A stretch of 64,000 nucleotides of DNA. Origin: Asterias amurensis. Its lineage: Eukaryota > Echinodermata > Asteroidea > Forcipulatida > Asteriidae. Each line of letters begins with the position of its first letter. Position 1 is the first letter of the stretch. A program made the position numbers and the translations under genes. The stretch lies in the NCBI RefSeq assembly GCF_032118995.1, contig NC_092661.1, positions 14,801,506 to 14,865,505 of the forward strand, in the 5' to 3' direction. The notes beneath the pieces were generated by a model that saw nothing but the letters and a program-made list of their open reading frames with translations, did no database searches and was not told the DNA's origin. Positions 9,695 to 21,200 of this stretch are shown here, in pieces.

Positions 9695-11488
9695 ATGGGT
9701 ATGTTGAGGTTTCTATTACCGCTCATGATGTGTTTGATGGCTTGTCATGCCGTCCCCACGATCGACATTCCCCCACGGGAATCCACAGTGCGTGTGCGGG
9801 GTTCGGTCACCCTTACATGCAAGGTGATGAACAAGGGCCTGTACGTAGTGTCGTGGCTCAAGCAAGGACGAGTCATCAGCAACGACGAGGCGATCGTGTC
9901 ATCAGCCGTGGAGTCGTCTCGCTACTCCATAGTCGGCGAGCCCTCGGAGGGTAACTATAGCTTAAGGATAACAAACATCCTCCTTTCGGACAATGACATG
10001 TTCAAGTGCCAGCTCCGGGCTCCCTCGGGGACCGGTTTTCGCGACGTGCAGTCCCGCCCAGTAACCCTGATCGTCCAGCACCCACCGGCGGAGGGCTACC
10101 CGACATGCTACCCGCAGTATACCGAGATTCGTGGGCTATCGGTCGGCACGGAGCTCAAATTCGGATGCGAAACTCAGATCGGGGAGCCGGCCGCCCAGCT
10201 CCTGTGGACACTGAACGGTACGGAGCTGGAGTCCGACGTGGACAGCGCGACTACGGATTTCATCGGCATGGAGTTCCGTCGAAACATCACTGTGGAAGAC
10301 CACAAGAAAATCTTCCTATGCACTCTGACCCACGAGCTTTTGCCCGGACCGAGAACCTGCGAGGTCGGGCCCCTTGATGTGCTTTTCCCGCCGATAGAAG
10401 CCAAGGTGGAGTCGAAGTCAACATCGCATAAAGTTGGGAGTACCTTGTTGCTGTCGTGCAACGCGAAGGCGAACCCACTTGTGATGCCATCAGACTACAG
10501 ATGGTACACCATACCGCCAATCGACGAGTCAAAGCAAAGCCCACTTGGAATGGTTTGGGTTTTGAGCAAATTGGAAGCCGGTTACGATGGTACGGTAGTG
10601 ATATGCGAGGCTCGAAACAGTATGGGTGCTCTGAACTCCTCATTTACAATCTCCGTCACGAAGGAGACCACTCCTCCCCCGCCCCCAACAGCACCGGCAC
10701 GACCCACGCTACCTAGAATCACCCGACCCAGATCGACATCGGCCTCGGCGAACCCTTTCGGCACCCCGTATGTTATTATCCTGATCCTGATAGCCATAGC
10801 CCTGCTCATGCTTGCCATTACTCTAGTCATCATCGCCATGAAGAGAAAGAAGCAGCCAGCGGCAATCTTAACAGTGACCGACTTGGATAATCTCCACGCC
10901 GACGTGCACTCCCTTGCCTCCTTCGGCAACATCTCCCGACACGGTACCCCATACCTGGACCGAGTGGATTACGAACTCGGCCGTAGCCGCTCCCACAGCC
11001 GGGACCACATGTTCGACACAGATAGCCTGGACTCTGCCTCGGCTCTCATGATGAGAGGCATGTCTTCCGACTCCCCAACTCATAGGAAATACAGCGTGGA
11101 CTCCCTCGGTAAACCGCTAGGTAACCACACCCAGTACCGAGACCACCACCCCCGCCGTCCGAGCAACGGATCCCCGGTACACCATCCTTCCGCTAAACGC
11201 CTGGACTCGTCGCCCGTGAAACAGCGCAAACAGAGCGATTCCGCTCTCAGCCAAGCGGGCCGTCCCTTACCGAAGATCGGACCGGTGGTGGAGCAGAACG
11301 AATACGCCGAGTTAACCCCGGTATCCGCCCGTAAGAAGTACAACGAAGTATCGCAGAACTCCGTGGCGTCCCCGGAGTCCGGATACTGCGAGGATGATGT
11401 CCTCGTCAAAAACGTGGACAATAGCTACTCGTTGCAGTCTTCTAATAACTGTAACTGCAGCCGTAAGATGTCTCATGTTGAGGTTTGA
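9695..11488 (+). CDS. three-Ig-domain transmembrane receptor with ITAM-like tail (copy 2)
   Basis: Single-exon reading frame of 597 residues. I start at the ATG at 9695 (MGMLRF...), which gives a good signal peptide (residues 1-19); the open frame extends back to a GTG at 9641 but has no earlier ATG. Ig domain 1 has Cys42-Cys105 with Trp54, and an F-strand region like that of nephrin/KIRREL proteins; domain 2 has Cys158-Cys209 plus an extra pair, Cys138 and Cys222; domain 3 has Cys255-Cys304. A Pro/Thr-rich stalk (about 324-355) leads to a membrane helix (359-382) and a tail of about 215 residues. The tail holds Tyr537 (YAEL) and Tyr549 (YNEV), spaced YxxL-x8-YxxV, close to an ITAM except for the final Val. 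The C-terminus, VEV, fits a class II PDZ ligand. Role inferred: cell-surface recognition with tyrosine-based signalling. Confidence 0.93.
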   Translation: MGMLRFLLPLMMCLMACHAVPTIDIPPRESTVRVRGSVTLTCKVMNKGLYVVSWLKQGRVISNDEAIVSSAVESSRYSIVGEPSEGNYSLRITNILLSDNDMFKCQLRAPSGTGFRDVQSRPVTLIVQHPPAEGYPTCYPQYTEIRGLSVGTELKFGCETQIGEPAAQLLWTLNGTELESDVDSATTDFIGMEFRRNITVEDHKKIFLCTLTHELLPGPRTCEVGPLDVLFPPIEAKVESKSTSHKVGSTLLLSCNAKANPLVMPSDYRWYTIPPIDESKQSPLGMVWVLSKLEAGYDGTVVICEARNSMGALNSSFTISVTKETTPPPPPTAPARPTLPRITRPRSTSASANPFGTPYVIILILIAIALLMLAITLVIIAMKRKKQPAAILTVTDLDNLHADVHSLASFGNISRHGTPYLDRVDYELGRSRSHSRDHMFDTDSLDSASALMMRGMSSDSPTHRKYSVDSLGKPLGNHTQYRDHHPRRPSNGSPVHHPSAKRLDSSPVKQRKQSDSALSQAGRPLPKIGPVVEQNEYAELTPVSARKKYNEVSQNSVASPESGYCEDDVLVKNVDNSYSLQSSNNCNCSRKMSHVEV

Positions 11489-12189
11489 ACTGGGACTAAT
11501 CGTACCGAGCTATCACTCCCGTCGACGGCATTCACCCCCTCCCTCCCCTTCCCCTGAGGAAGGAAAGACGGTACAAAGCTCACCCATACTTTGGTTGCTG
11601 AATTGATTTTTGAAAACGGGAACTTTTTATTACAGTGTTTGAGACTTTAAAAAGATTCGATCTAGTCTCTCTAAAACCCGCTAAAAAAAGAAGCAAAATG
11701 CACTTCTAACTTCTGTACGCACATAAAATTGTCTGCTGTAAAAAGTCTTTGATGAAAGGTGACTTTCAATAATTCTATTATTGAACGAAAAACGTGAAGA
11801 AAAAAAAACTTGAAAGAAAAAAATACGTGAGCAAAATGCAATTCTTACTTCTGTATGCAATGTCTACTGTTAAAAGAATTTGATGAAAAAAAGTGTAGTC
11901 AAAAGACAGCAACCAAAAGGGACAAGACATGAAGGACGTCTTTACAAGTGTTGTTGAGTAAATACTGAAGATTGTTGAGAAGGTGTATAAGAAAAGACAG
12001 GCAGTGACCTAAGAACTGGACTTGCGTAGTCGAGTGTTTCTCATTTGAAGAGTTGCCAAAATGAGCTGTATAAGCCACAGTTTAATACTCTAAGCCTCAT
12101 TGTGAACATTTTGTATTGAGACACAATGTTTACTTTAATTAAAACTAAGCTACTTTAAAAACTTAGCTATGATTTATAATTATTTCTTC
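11489..12189. other. 3' flank of copy 2
   Basis: 11489-11637 is the 3' UTR stretch shared with copy 1. The rest is AT-rich with a direct repeat of GCAAAATGCA..TTCT..ACTTCTGTA blocks (about 11690-11760 and 11830-11880). An ATTAAA at 12138-12143 is a possible weak poly(A) signal. Confidence 0.4.
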
Positions 12190-12561
12190 TTAAAGGCACT
12201 GGACACGTTTGGTAATTGTCAAAGACCAGTATCCTCACTTGATGAATGCCAACATAATTATGAATAAAATAACAAACAAATTTGGGCTCAAATTGGTCAT
12301 CAAATTTGCAAGAGAGAATAATGAAGAAAAACACACTTGTTTAATTACTTTGTGTGCCCCAGATGTCTAATAAAAGGATTCAGCTGAAGTATTTTATTCT
12401 TTGAGTGAGAAATTACCTTTTTCTCAAAAACTACGTTACTTCAGAGGGAGCCGTTTCTCTGATGTTTTATGCTAACAACAGCTCTCCGTTGCTCGTTACC
12501 AAGTAAGTTTTTATTCTAACAATTATTTTGAGTAATTACCAATAGTGTCCATTGCCTTTAA
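12190..12561 (+). mobile_element. B-type MITE flanked by TTAA
   Basis: Starts TTAAAGGCACTGGACACG and ends GTGTCCATTGCCTTTAA. The interior contains GGTAATTGTCAAAGACCAG and the inverted TAATTACCAATAGTG that mark this abundant family. Confidence 0.8.
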
Positions 12562-12777
12562 TGTTATTCCTATATAAAAAAGGCCTAGTTTGCTAGACAT
12601 CGTCGTGTGCCAAGAAGAATGACGTGACGAAAAGTTATCAAAGAAAGTGCGTATTAGCAAAATGTGAAAAAAATTGTGTTTCATTTAGAGTTTGAAAGTT
12701 TGATCAGTTTACAGGCATTCATTTGGGCATCATAAAAGTGTAAAACTCTGCATGAGAATGAGCAAACATTCCTTTGG

Positions 12778-12949
12778 GGTAATTCCATGCAACAACAAAA
12801 TTAACGTAAGGGCCAACACGTTTGTTGCCCTTTTATTGCTAACGCCATGTTCGTAGAGCCGCTTAAGCAGAAAATATTTACTTCGGCAAAAACAACAATG
12901 AACCAACAAATAAAAAACATGTTTTGGCAATCCAAAGGGGTTATTACAT
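12778..12949 (+). repeat. second 3' flank block shared with copy 1
   Basis: Closely matches 848-1041 (for example AACACGTTTGTTGC and GCTAACGCCATGTTCG), showing that the duplication of the receptor includes distal 3' DNA. Confidence 0.75.
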
Positions 12950-13106
12950 GAATAATTAATGTTTAAGAGGATACGTCAGCATAACATTTTCTGACCGTAA
13001 GTCACGTGGTTCATCAGCCTAGTTCTTTCATTCTATAATATACGTTCAATAAATATAACAGTATAGGGTATATACTTTTGGTATTAATTTAGTCAAAGAC
13101 CTGGGA

Positions 13107-13645
13107 TCGATTTCACAAAGAGTTAGGACTCGTCTTATCTCGAATTAGGACGAGTAACTCTTCCTAACTTAGGATTAATCTTAAGGTCTGCATGCTACAG
13201 TGCAGGGTTGGGACTCGTCCTAAGTCCTAAGATTAGTCTTAAAGCCATCAGACCCTTTCGGTAAACAGTGTTGTCCAAGGCCCACACTTTGTGTATCACA
13301 ACTTCTACATCAAATAACAAACCTGTGAAAGTATAGGTTCAATCAGTTATCGGAGTCGGGAGAAAACACGGAAAAACCCACCCTTGTTTCCACGCGTTTC
13401 GCCGTGTCATGACTTGTGTTTAAAATAAATCCGTAATTCTCGTAAACGAGAATTTATAATGCTTTGCTGTTTTCTCAAAAAGTGAAGCATTTCATGGGAT
13501 AATGTTTCAAGAGAAGTCTTTAACCATTGCCTTCTGTAAACCCTGTAAGTTATTTGTAAATCTGTGAACTTTTTTATTTTTGTCTGAACCGAAAGGGTCC
13601 AATGGCTTTAAGTTAGGAAGAGTTTTGTGAAATCGACGGCAGTAT
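13107..13645. mobile_element. D-type fold-back element split by an A-type MITE
   Basis: The outer arms read GATTTCACAAAGAGTTAGGAC and GTTAGGAAGAGTTTTGTGAAATCG. They are interrupted at 13239-13611 by a complete A-type MITE. Other D copies (15471-15622, 60129-60254, 62327-62462) lack the insert. Confidence 0.8.
13239..13611 (+). mobile_element. A-type MITE nested in a D-type element
   Basis: TTAA at both edges; the host D element reads ...TAGTC-TTAA before and TTAA-GTTAGG after, exactly what a 4-base TTAA target duplication produces. Confidence 0.85.
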
Positions 13646-14210
13646 CCTCACTTGGTGTATATACCTTTGTTCCACAGACAACTGTGTGCTTTTAGGTGGC
13701 TGAACCCTTTCTAATATTTCAAATTGTGGGTGAAAATTGTTTCTTTCTCAAGGATACTTCAAAGGGTGTCCTTTTGAACATTGTTTTTGATTATAATATC
13801 AACAGCCATTCAGTGCTCGTTACCAAGTAAGTTTTTATGGGCATTATTTTTGGGACTTATTATACGAAAAGTATACCCACCTTCAAAATATTATTATTGT
13901 CTCTAATTGTGTACAATTTATTATAACTAAAATTAATTATTAAAGCAATTGTATTTTTAATTTATCTTTTCTATTTAACGTGTTTAAAGTTCACGATTTA
14001 AAACAGAATCACCTTAACTTTGTTTGTGCAACTTATAACAAAGCTTAAATGCTTATTATTTTCCAATATCTTTACAAAAAATGTCAACCTAGGACAGTTT
14101 CATGTCTCTGCTTACCACCACGGGATTCTGTGCTTACGGCACCCTGCATAACGCATGATTGGACGTAAGCGGATAAACTTAGCAGTAAGCAGACCCTTGG
14201 CATTGGGCTA

Positions 14211-14428
14211 GGCCCCAATTTCATGAAGCTGTTAAGCAGTAAATACTGCTTGACAAATTTGTTTGCTATGCAAAACCCGAGTGGCACAAGTCGCAATTAA
14301 CCCGAAACACTCTAAATTGATGTTATTTTGACTTGTAACACTAACCTGCTTATCGGCATATCTGGTAAGCAATACTTTTCTGTGCTTAGCAAGTTTTCTG
14401 TGCTGACAGGCGTTGTGAAATTGGACCA
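14211..14428. mobile_element. C-type MITE, second subfamily
   Basis: GGCCCCAATTTCATGAAGCTGTTAAGCAG at the left and a worn GTTGTGAAATTGGACCAGG at the right. Confidence 0.65.
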
Positions 14429-14760
14429 GGAGTATACCTTAAAAATAAACATCAAAACACTCGAAGAATTAAGCAAAAAATAATAACACGGTGTACTAAA
14501 TAAAAAACTAAAGATTATGATGTGTGTATTTTGACATTTCCAATTTTTTTTGAGACTCGGACTGATCTATAAACCACCCCAGTCGGGATATAGTCATACC
14601 CCATGAGGAGCCCTCCATGACAAAAATATCCCAAATGCGAATTACAATTAGGTAAACAATAATTCGAATGCAACCATACATAGGGGTATTTGTTTGTGCA
14701 GCTTTTGAGTTGACTGAGTTCACATTTCCGCCAGATTGCCGTTTCACCTTGCGGTATTAC

Positions 14761-15204
14761 TTAAAGGTACTGGACATCTACAAGTTTATTTTCTTCTGTT
14801 TTTTTTTTTTTGTAAAAAAAGGTTATACGGCTGAAATAAACTGGACACTATTGGTAGTTGTCAAAGATATTCACACTTTTGTATCCCAACATAATGCATA
14901 AAATAACAAACATGTATACGTGAACAAATTGGAACCCAATTGTTCATTGAAGTTGCAAGAGAATACTAAAAGAAAAACACGTACCATTGTTCCACAAATT
15001 TGTTTGATTTCAAATGCCTAATAAAAAGCTTCAGCTGATTTCTTTAATTTTGACTGAGAAAATACCTTTATCTCAATACAAGTACGTTACTTCAGAGGGA
15101 GCCGTTTCTCACAATGTTGTATACTATCAACAGCTCTCCATTTACTCGTAACCATGTAAAAATTATTTTCTTGAGTAATTATCAATAGTCACCAGCGCCT
15201 TTGA
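14761..15204 (+). mobile_element. B-type MITE
   Basis: TTAAAGGTACTGGACA at the left, worn CACCAGCGCCTTTGAA at the right; internal T-rich expansion near 14800. Confidence 0.7.
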
Positions 15205-15470
15205 AGACTATGTTCTCTTCGTTTTGTTTTTAGCCTGATGACCTTTGACATGTTTATTTCCGGTATCTATTTGACATCATACCGGAAGTCGATTGATATC
15301 ACACGGAAACAGAAACAAGTCTGGTGACTCTACCGCATTTCCGTTTTGATACCCATTGTAATAGTTGGGTTGCTAGATCTAAATCAAACCAACCTTGTCA
15401 AAGAGAAAAGGCCTCTTAAATTTGTTTTCTTCTGGAATGAACTATCGCTTCATTTACCGGCTTCCAGGGA

Positions 15471-15622
15471 ACGCTAGGATTGTTCCTATCTCGAGTAAGA
15501 CGAGTAACCCGTCCTAACTTAGGATGGGTTCAATGCGTCATACGTCTTCGGATAGGGAACTTCACTCATCCTATGTCCTAAGGTTAATCCTAAGTTAGGA
15601 AGAGTTTGGTGAAATCGACGGC
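15471..15622. mobile_element. D-type fold-back element
   Basis: Arms with CCTATCTCGAGTAAGACGAGTAAC and CCTAAGTTAGGAAGAGTTTGG...AAATCGACGGC; uninterrupted counterpart of the element at 13107-13645. Confidence 0.65.
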
Positions 15623-15650
15623 TGAACACCAATTTTGTATGAATTATTTC

Positions 15651-16908
15651 GTAAAGGCACTGGACACCCTTGGTAATTGTCAAAGATCAATATTCTCACT
15701 ATTCTCATCACTTAAATGGAAGGTACACGTTTGGTAATTGTCAAAGACCAGTGTCCTCACTTGGTGTATCCCATCATATGCATAAGATATTAACAAGCCT
15801 GTAAAAATTTGAGCTCAATTGGTCATCGGAGTGGCGAGAAAATGATGAAAGAAAAAAAACCTTGCTGGACGAATTTGTGTGCTTTCAGATGGGAATAAAG
15901 AACTTCTAACTAGAAGTCTTTAATTATTTTATTGAGAAATTACCTCTTTCTCAAAACCTACGTTACTTCAGAGGGAGTCGTTTCCTACAATATTTTATGC
16001 TACCAACAGCTCTCCAATGCTCGTTACCTAGTCAGTTTTTTAAGTTAATATGTTTTGAGTAACTACCAAACGTGTACTTTCCCTTTAATGTATCACAGCA
16101 ATTGCACTTACACAAAAATCCGAAAATGTTGACTCAATTGGTCATCGAAGTTGCAGGAGAATAATGAAAGAAGAAACACCATTGTTGCACTAAAGTATAT
16201 TAAGTATTATTTATACAACATTGTGAGAAACAGCTCCCACTGAAGTACCGTAGTTTTTGAGAAAGAGGGAATTTCTCACTGAAGTAATAAAAGAATTCAG
16301 CTAAAGCCTGTTATTACTCATCTGAAAGCACACAACTTTGTGTGACAAGGGATTTCTTCCTCTCAATATTCTCTTGCAACTTCGATGACCAATTTATCCC
16401 AAGTTTTCTCATGTTTGTTATTAATTTTACGCATGTTGGGATGCACCAAGTGAGAATACTGGTCTTTGACAATATCAAACGTAACATGCGTAATATGTTA
16501 GTTTTATTGTATACGTCTACATTTAAAGGCAGTGGACACTATTGGTAATTGTCAAAGAGTAGCCTTTACAGTTGGTTTATCTCAACATATGCATAAAATA
16601 ACAAACCTGTGAAAATTTGAGCTCAATCGGTCATCGAACTTGCGAGATAATAGTGAAAGAAAAAACACCCTTGTCACACGAAGTTGTGTGCGTTTAGATG
16701 GTTGATTTCGAGACCTCAAGTTCTAAATTTGAGGTCTCGAAACCAACTTCGTGGAAAATTACTTCTTTCTCTAAAAGTATGTCACTTCAGAGGGAGCCGT
16801 TTCTCACAATGTTTTATACCATCAACCTCTCCTCATTACTCGTTACCAAGGAAGGTTTTATGCTAATAATTATTTTGAGTAATTACCAATAGTGTCCACT
16901 GCCTTTAA
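15651..16908. mobile_element. three adjacent B-type MITEs
   Basis: 15651-16088 (+, with a duplicated left end), 16089-16490 (minus-oriented, degenerate) and 16523-16908 (+, clean TTAA ends and TTTCGAGACCTCAAG/GAGGTCTCGAAA hairpin). No coding function; the short frames inside are by-products. Confidence 0.7.
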
Positions 16909-17165
16909 AGGATTAAAAACAATCGAACAGTTCCAAAAAGTTTGTTTTGTCAAAGAATAGCCAAAAAGCAAACTTTTTACTATATCTAAATGAGCATAAT
17001 CGTACAAAGACAAAGTAGAAGCAATAAACACGAAACGACATGGTGTTTTATACAGTGGTCTTCAAATTAACAACTTATTTCAAACGAATTTATGCGTCTA
17101 CTTTTTTTTTCAAATTTAATATCAGTAAGGTTTCAAATTGAAACTTTATGGTATTTTGGGTTTTA

Positions 17166-17535
17166 TGACAAAATTATTGCCAACCATCTTCCACAAAGGG
17201 ACAAGAGTGTGTTAAACTTTTCATTTCTTACGAAGGTTCCCCATTATGGAACGGTTTGCCTGAGAGATTGCGTAATGAGCTAACCTTGACTTCATTCACT
17301 TCTAGGTACTCCCGTTTACGGAGTCATTGAATTATTTTGCATAATATTGGCATTTTGTTGCCTGGTTTTACTCTGATTTGGTTCCTGGTGGTATCGAGTG
17401 TTGTTGTTGCTTTAGTGGGGTTTGTTCTTTATACAATGTGTAATTGTTTATACCTTGTTTTGTGTTTTGCTTTTCTACAGGGCCCCAAGGGAGAACAGTG
17501 TTTTAACACTGATGGGGCTACCCTGTATAAATAAT
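17166..17535 (+). mobile_element. 3' relic of a non-LTR retrotransposon (LINE)
   Basis: A frame ending at a TGA near 17327 reads PLWNGLPERLRNELTLTSF, closely resembling the C-terminal end of many LINE reverse-transcriptase proteins (LWNSLP..LR...SL.SF). An in-frame stop lies upstream at 17166. After it comes a 3' UTR-like block, GGGCCCCAAGG...GATGGGGCTACCCTG, and a short TAAATAATA tail. Confidence 0.6.
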
Positions 17536-18251
17536 ACTTAATAAGAATAATAGCAAAACTAATTAGATATTAAGTTAAAATGAGAAACGGTAGTTACAGT
17601 GTTGTGTTACTTCCTCTCTGTTCTAATAAAAACAATTAAAACGGAAACGCTTTACCCCGATGTTAAAGTCATCGACCATGAACTTTTGGCAGATTTATTA
17701 GGTGGTCAACTGAGGGCGCTATACCAAGTACGTTTACTCAGCGAACCTTCGGATTAACTGCCAGATTCTGAAGGCTTTGCTTCAATGAAGGTGCGTTACG
17801 TAACCCCATTCATTCTTGAACAATGCTGCCTAACGTGAAAGTTGAATAAGGTCAGAAAGTGGTGGCGTCTCAACGAGTGGAAACTAACATTTTGATGATT
17901 TTAAGGGGAGATTTTTAGCCTGCAATATAGCTGAAGTGTTATTAAAGACGATAGCTTTTATTTCATTGTGGAAGGCGTAGTTGGTAAGGGGCTGAGTGCC
18001 CGTAGAAACTCGGCCTCATTTATATGCCCCTCAAACTTAAGAATTCTTCTTTCTTTGTGAAAGATTTAGCATAACAATAGAGGCACGGACTGGAATGCTT
18101 GACAGCACACACAATCAGGGCTTTCTGAAGACACCAACGCCCTTACATACGTGTGTGCAAGCCTTAAATATCACAGGCAGTGGGTTTGAGTTTTGAGCCA
18201 GAGAAACACCTCTGTTTTTATCGTTCTCCCGAAGAAACTTAGAGGGTCAAA
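17536..18251 (+). other. 5' flank of copy 3
   Basis: Unique-looking sequence with no gene and no clear repeat. The ATG at 18252 lies in GGTCAAAATGC, with A at -3. Confidence 0.4.
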
Positions 18252-21200
18252 ATGCTTCTATTCCTCCTGGTCGCTCTGGCGTCTTCGTCCCTAGTCCTCG
18301 CCGTGGACGACTCGCCACGATTCGGTATCCAACCACGGGACACGACGGCAATCCATGGTGAGACAGTCTCTATGTACTGTTCCATAAGTGGTCTGCAATC
18401 CAGCCAGTTTGTGTGGATCAAAGATGGCACCGTGATCACCCGAGGTTTTAGCGTTGTCTCCGTGGACAGCAACCGGTACTCTATCGGGGCGGCTGAGGAG
18501 GGTAACTACCACCTCGTCATCACCGATGCCCGGGCCGAGGACTCCGGAGCCTTCAGGTGTGTGGCCACTACCGGGGGAAGTGGCCTCATCTCACCCATCG
18601 CAAACCTCCAAGTCTTTGCCGCTCCCACAGTTGAGTACCCGGTTTGCACCGGGGTGGGGTCCAACGAGGTGGCTGTAGGCGAGATAGTCACCCTGTCCTG
18701 CGATGTCGAGGGTGGAAACCCCAAAACGGAGCTGTTCTTGAACAAGGGAGACGTAGCCGTACAGGCAACCGAGACGGCCACAGGAATTACGTAAGTATTT
18801 TGTTTAGTCAGAAGAGAACAAAATGGTTTGAATTTGGAATAATATTGACTTAAAATCATTTATTAGTGATGGGGGAAGACAGAGCCGACAATCTAAGAAA
18901 GCCAGACATGTCAATTCAAATGCAACCTTTTCTTCATAATGAGCAAAGAATATCAAGTAAAATGCCACCTTTTCGGACAAGTTTCCGTATGGCGCCACCA
19001 CTTTTTCATTCATTATGAAAAAATATATCATTTACCTCAATGAGATATCCCTTTTGCAAAAATGAGTGAACAAGTGGTGGCGCCTTAAGGAAAGTTATTC
19101 TCACTTTGTTTTCATTTTGAGCAAAAAAATCATGATTGTAAAATAGTAATATTGTCGGGTCTAGCATTTTTCTTTTTTAGGGGGGGGGGGGGGGGGGCGA
19201 ATAACATTTCATTATAAAACTGCACTCCCTTCAGTCTCCCTAGTGTGTAAGGAATACTGGTAAACAACCACAAGTTCGATAGGCCTATTCAAAACCAAAA
19301 ACACCTTTCGAATAACTGTTCTGCTATTAAATGCAGTGGACACTATTGGTAATTACTCAAAATAATTATCAGACAAAAACCTCGCTTGTGGAAAGAAGTA
19401 ATTTTCCAAGAATTTGATTTCGAGACCCCAAGTTTAGAATTTGAGGTCTAGAAATCAAGCATCTGAAAGCACACAACTTCGTGTGACAAGGGTGTTTTTT
19501 TTCTTTCATTATTATCTCGCAACTCCGACGACCAATCGAGCTCAAATTTTCACAGGTTTGTTGGTTTATGCATATATTGAGTTACACCAAGTGGTGAGAC
19601 GACTGGTCTTTGATAATAACCAATAGTGTCCACTGTCTTTTAGAATGATTGACTTAATTCAAGTACAATTATTGATAATACAATATTGACCCACGTACAG
19701 CATGACCCTCGTGAATAAATAATACAAAATCTAATTTTTGAAGATGGGGAATTCATCTTCATTGATAAAGGCAGTATAATGTCTTCTGGTATTTTACTAT
19801 GAAACTACACAGGCATAATGCCCGGCCTCTTGAATGATAATACAATGCAACCAACCGTACGATTTTATTCATCGCTTAAAAAGGGCATGGGCGCCCTCTT
19901 GTGACGGACCCTGCATGCACAGGCAATGGCATGTTGCCTTTAATATTCAACCATTGCTACACAAACGCTTTAAGCTTATTCAATGCTTTTTTGTTAAAAC
20001 CAAAATTCATTCAAAATGCTCTTCCCACTTGTGATTCACCATAATTGTTTTAATAGTGACAAAATTATCTATTTACTGTGAATAACACGTAGAGAAAACA
20101 AAAATTAAATACGGGAAGAAATCGCAAATATTTTCGAAAATATTAAAGTTCTGCAATTTAAGTATACACGCAAGAATGCCTACGTATAAATTCACGTAAA
20201 AAAATACCTTTCGATGTCCCTTCAGGGCTACCATAATTTAATAATGCACGTCTTGTTGTAACAAGACGGAAATAGTAGCTATGAGGTGTGTATGTGTGTA
20301 CCCATGCTGAGGGGTGGGGCCGGAAGTTATGTTCAGACAGTCACCCTGTTATCAGCCGACATCACAAAGTGTATTCACTAAAATAAAAGTCATTGCGCCA
20401 ATTTTGAGCATACCTCTCTGCAGGATCCTATGTCTAAGATGGTTGAACACTATTCACGGTTTCTTTATCAGAAAGTGCAATGGGAAAAGAAAAAACAAGT
20501 TGGAAATGTTTCAGTTGAAGATAATTAACATGATTGGATGGGCTTTAAGCCGTTGTGTGAGGAATTAATGTAAAACGCAAAAGAAATTCAGACTAAAATT
20601 AGTCATTCGGTTTGTTTTATCATACCAATCCTGCTTAAAACTGTTTTGTTATAAAATTAGTTCCCTTTGAGTACGCATGTAGGCCTACTTGAAAATTGTT
20701 TTCGAAATTGGCAACAAGCAGCATGAGAAACACTTTTCAATGATTTTTTTTCTCACAAGTTTTGTATATACAATCTTATAAAAGGTAGCCATATTACTTC
20801 CATCAAGCATCGCTTAAGTATTGAACTTACTTGCATTTATTTGAATTTAACCAACAAATCTGAGCAGCAACAATTTTGTAAAAAATAATGTTCACTTTTT
20901 TTTCTTGCTTAAACGAATAGGTACGAATGGACTGTCCAAGAGGAAGACGAGGCGGTCGAGTTTGTCTGCATCGGCACCCAGCGTTTCTGGGCCGAGCCTC
21001 GTACCTGCCGCATGGGTCCATTCACCCTAGTCACCGGTCCACCAACCATGAACCTAGTGCCGGCTGAGGCTACCGTCCAGACCGGCCACTCGGTGTCGTT
21101 CCTCTGCAGTGTCGAAGCCGCTCCCCGTGCCGTCTTCAAGTGGTTCATCGCCAACGAGGAAGTGGACGCTGAGCACACTGATGAGAAGATGGCCGTTCAG

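Noticed and set aside
16684..16892. Recurring small protein frames (also at 46988-47182, 50348-50542 and 52037-52225)
   Set aside because: They recur only because they lie in the same place of each B-type MITE.
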